A stretch of 5,602 bases of DNA, taken from the NCBI GenBank assembly GCA_002452325.1, contig DKFG01000082.1, positions 1 through 5,602 on the forward strand. Reading direction: 5' to 3'. Shown here one piece after another: positions 4,882 through 5,602 of the stretch. Under the pieces are notes generated by a model. That model worked only from the letters and a program-made list of their open reading frames with translations. It searched no databases and was not told the DNA's origin. Numbering within the stretch: position 1 is the stretch's first letter; each line of letters starts with the position of its first letter. This DNA comes from Geobacter sp. UBA6802. GTDB lineage: Bacteria; Desulfobacterota; Desulfuromonadia; Geobacterales; Pseudopelobacteraceae. The position numbers were made by a program, and so were the translations under genes.

Positions 4882-5602
4882 ATGCCCAGTCTGCTCTGCT
4901 GTCATCTGCCCTGGAACAGGCTTGACGAACACCGCGCCTATCTGCTGCAGGAACGGATTAACCCGGAGCTGTATCTGCCGGCCGACTCCCTTGACACCCT
5001 CAGTCAGCATGACGTCGCGCAGCTGGCAGCAGAACTGACAGCCAACGGCCTATCCTGCACCATCCATGCGGCCTTTATGGATCTGAATCCCGGCTCGGTT
5101 GACCGCGTGGTGCGTGAAGCTACCCGCAAACGGGTCGAACAGACCCTGGCGGTTGCGTCGATACTGCTACCGCGGGTCATAGTCTTCCATCCGGGCTACA
5201 GCCGTCTGACCTATGGCTCTGCAATCGATGTATGGGCTGACAACACCGTGGCCTTCTGGCAGGGGGTGGAGCCGCTTCTTATTCGGCAAACAGGCTGCCG
5301 AATTGCCCTTGAGAATATCTTTGAAGAAGAGCCCTCCACCCTGCTGCAGGTGCTGCAGCAGCTTGACCCGGCACTGTTCGGCCACTGCTTTGATTCCGGT
5401 CACTTCAATATGTTTGCCACGGTTTCGCTGGAAGAATGGTTCAGCGTGCTGGGAGACCGGATTATCGAAGGCCATCTGCACGACAACCACGGTCAGGCCG
5501 ATGAGCATCTGCCGGTGGGGGAAGGTGAGATTGACTTTACCCTGGTCACCTCGCTCCTGCACCGCTATGCACCGGACGCGGTCTGGACCCTGGAGGCCCA
5601 CA
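4882..5602 (+). CDS. Sugar phosphate isomerase/epimerase-like TIM-barrel protein (AP endonuclease 2 family), N-terminal part
   Basis: The gene starts at ATG 4882, 7 nt after a modest ribosome site AAAGG (4870-4874), and runs off the right edge after 240 codons with no stop. The protein belongs to the xylose isomerase-like/AP-endonuclease-2 TIM-barrel group, which bind divalent metals at the barrel mouth. Candidate ligands appear in the expected order: His62 (TIHAAF), His103 (FHPG), Glu144 (ALENI), Asp171 and His174 (FDSGH), His198 (GHLHDN), Asp207 and His209 (DEHLPVGEGEIDF), Glu238 (LEAH). Members include sugar isomerases and epimerases, endonuclease IV and the cobamide-remodelling enzyme CbiR, so the reaction cannot be named from the fold. 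There is no signal peptide, so it is presumably cytoplasmic. It is transcribed away from the GntR-family gene, which may control it. The length fits a family member of roughly 250-280 residues, so little is probably missing. Confidence 0.82.
   Translation, partial: MPSLLCCHLPWNRLDEHRAYLLQERINPELYLPADSLDTLSQHDVAQLAAELTANGLSCTIHAAFMDLNPGSVDRVVREATRKRVEQTLAVASILLPRVIVFHPGYSRLTYGSAIDVWADNTVAFWQGVEPLLIRQTGCRIALENIFEEEPSTLLQVLQQLDPALFGHCFDSGHFNMFATVSLEEWFSVLGDRIIEGHLHDNHGQADEHLPVGEGEIDFTLVTSLLHRYAPDAVWTLEAH

Noticed and set aside
4790..4882. Pairing of TGGGG (4790-4794) with CCCCA (4878-4882) that could hide the TIM-barrel start codon, as in a riboswitch
   Set aside because: Only 5 bp over a long distance, with no conserved riboswitch core recognised between them.
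5167..5601. Minus-strand open frame opposite the TIM-barrel gene
   Set aside because: The plus strand carries ordered metal-ligand motifs across the whole stretch; the minus frame shows none.

Overview
The window holds seven protein genes, all typical of a free-living Gram-negative bacterium. The mix suggests an anaerobic deltaproteobacterium of the Geobacter/Trichlorobacter/Pelobacter type: moderately GC-rich coding sequence, a sigma-54 activator ending in a Fis-type helix, SelA, the non-mevalonate isoprenoid enzyme IspD, a soluble receiver-kinase hybrid and a periplasmic Dsb-like protein. The lineage is inferred from gene style and gene content, not from a search.

Layout. Bases 1-276 (+) are the C-terminal tail of a sigma-54-dependent regulator cut by the left edge. 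A 34-bp convergent gap follows. Bases 311-4695 (-) form one tightly packed block. Read in transcription order it is a GntR/FCD-family regulator, selA, ispD, a soluble histidine kinase with an N-terminal receiver-like domain, and a DsbC/DsbG-like thioredoxin-fold protein. The junctions are an 8-bp gap (regulator/selA, with the selA ribosome site overlapping the regulator stop codon), a 4-bp ATGA overlap (selA/ispD), a 14-bp overlap (ispD/kinase) and an 18-bp gap (kinase/dsb). This looks like a single operon. A good sigma-70-type promoter with a GTATAC-centred operator-like palindrome lies just upstream of the regulator. Bases 4696-4881 are the divergent intergenic region. From 4882 (+) to the right edge runs the N-terminal 240 residues of an AP-endonuclease-2/xylose-isomerase-like TIM-barrel protein.

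How the parts may work together. SelA makes selenocysteinyl-tRNA(Sec) and IspD makes an isoprenoid precursor. The kinase and the thiol protein add signalling and periplasmic redox functions. There is no textbook reason for these to share a transcript, so the likely common theme is the leading GntR-type regulator, which appears placed to control itself and everything downstream.

Most unusual points: the kinase's receiver-like domain has lost its phosphoacceptor Asp and other catalytic residues and contains six cysteines; the FCD domain of the regulator has Asn where a third metal-binding His is usual; and the TIM-barrel protein appears to keep equivalents of all nine metal ligands known from endonuclease IV. 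No RNA gene, insertion sequence, CRISPR array or convincing intrinsic terminator was seen.
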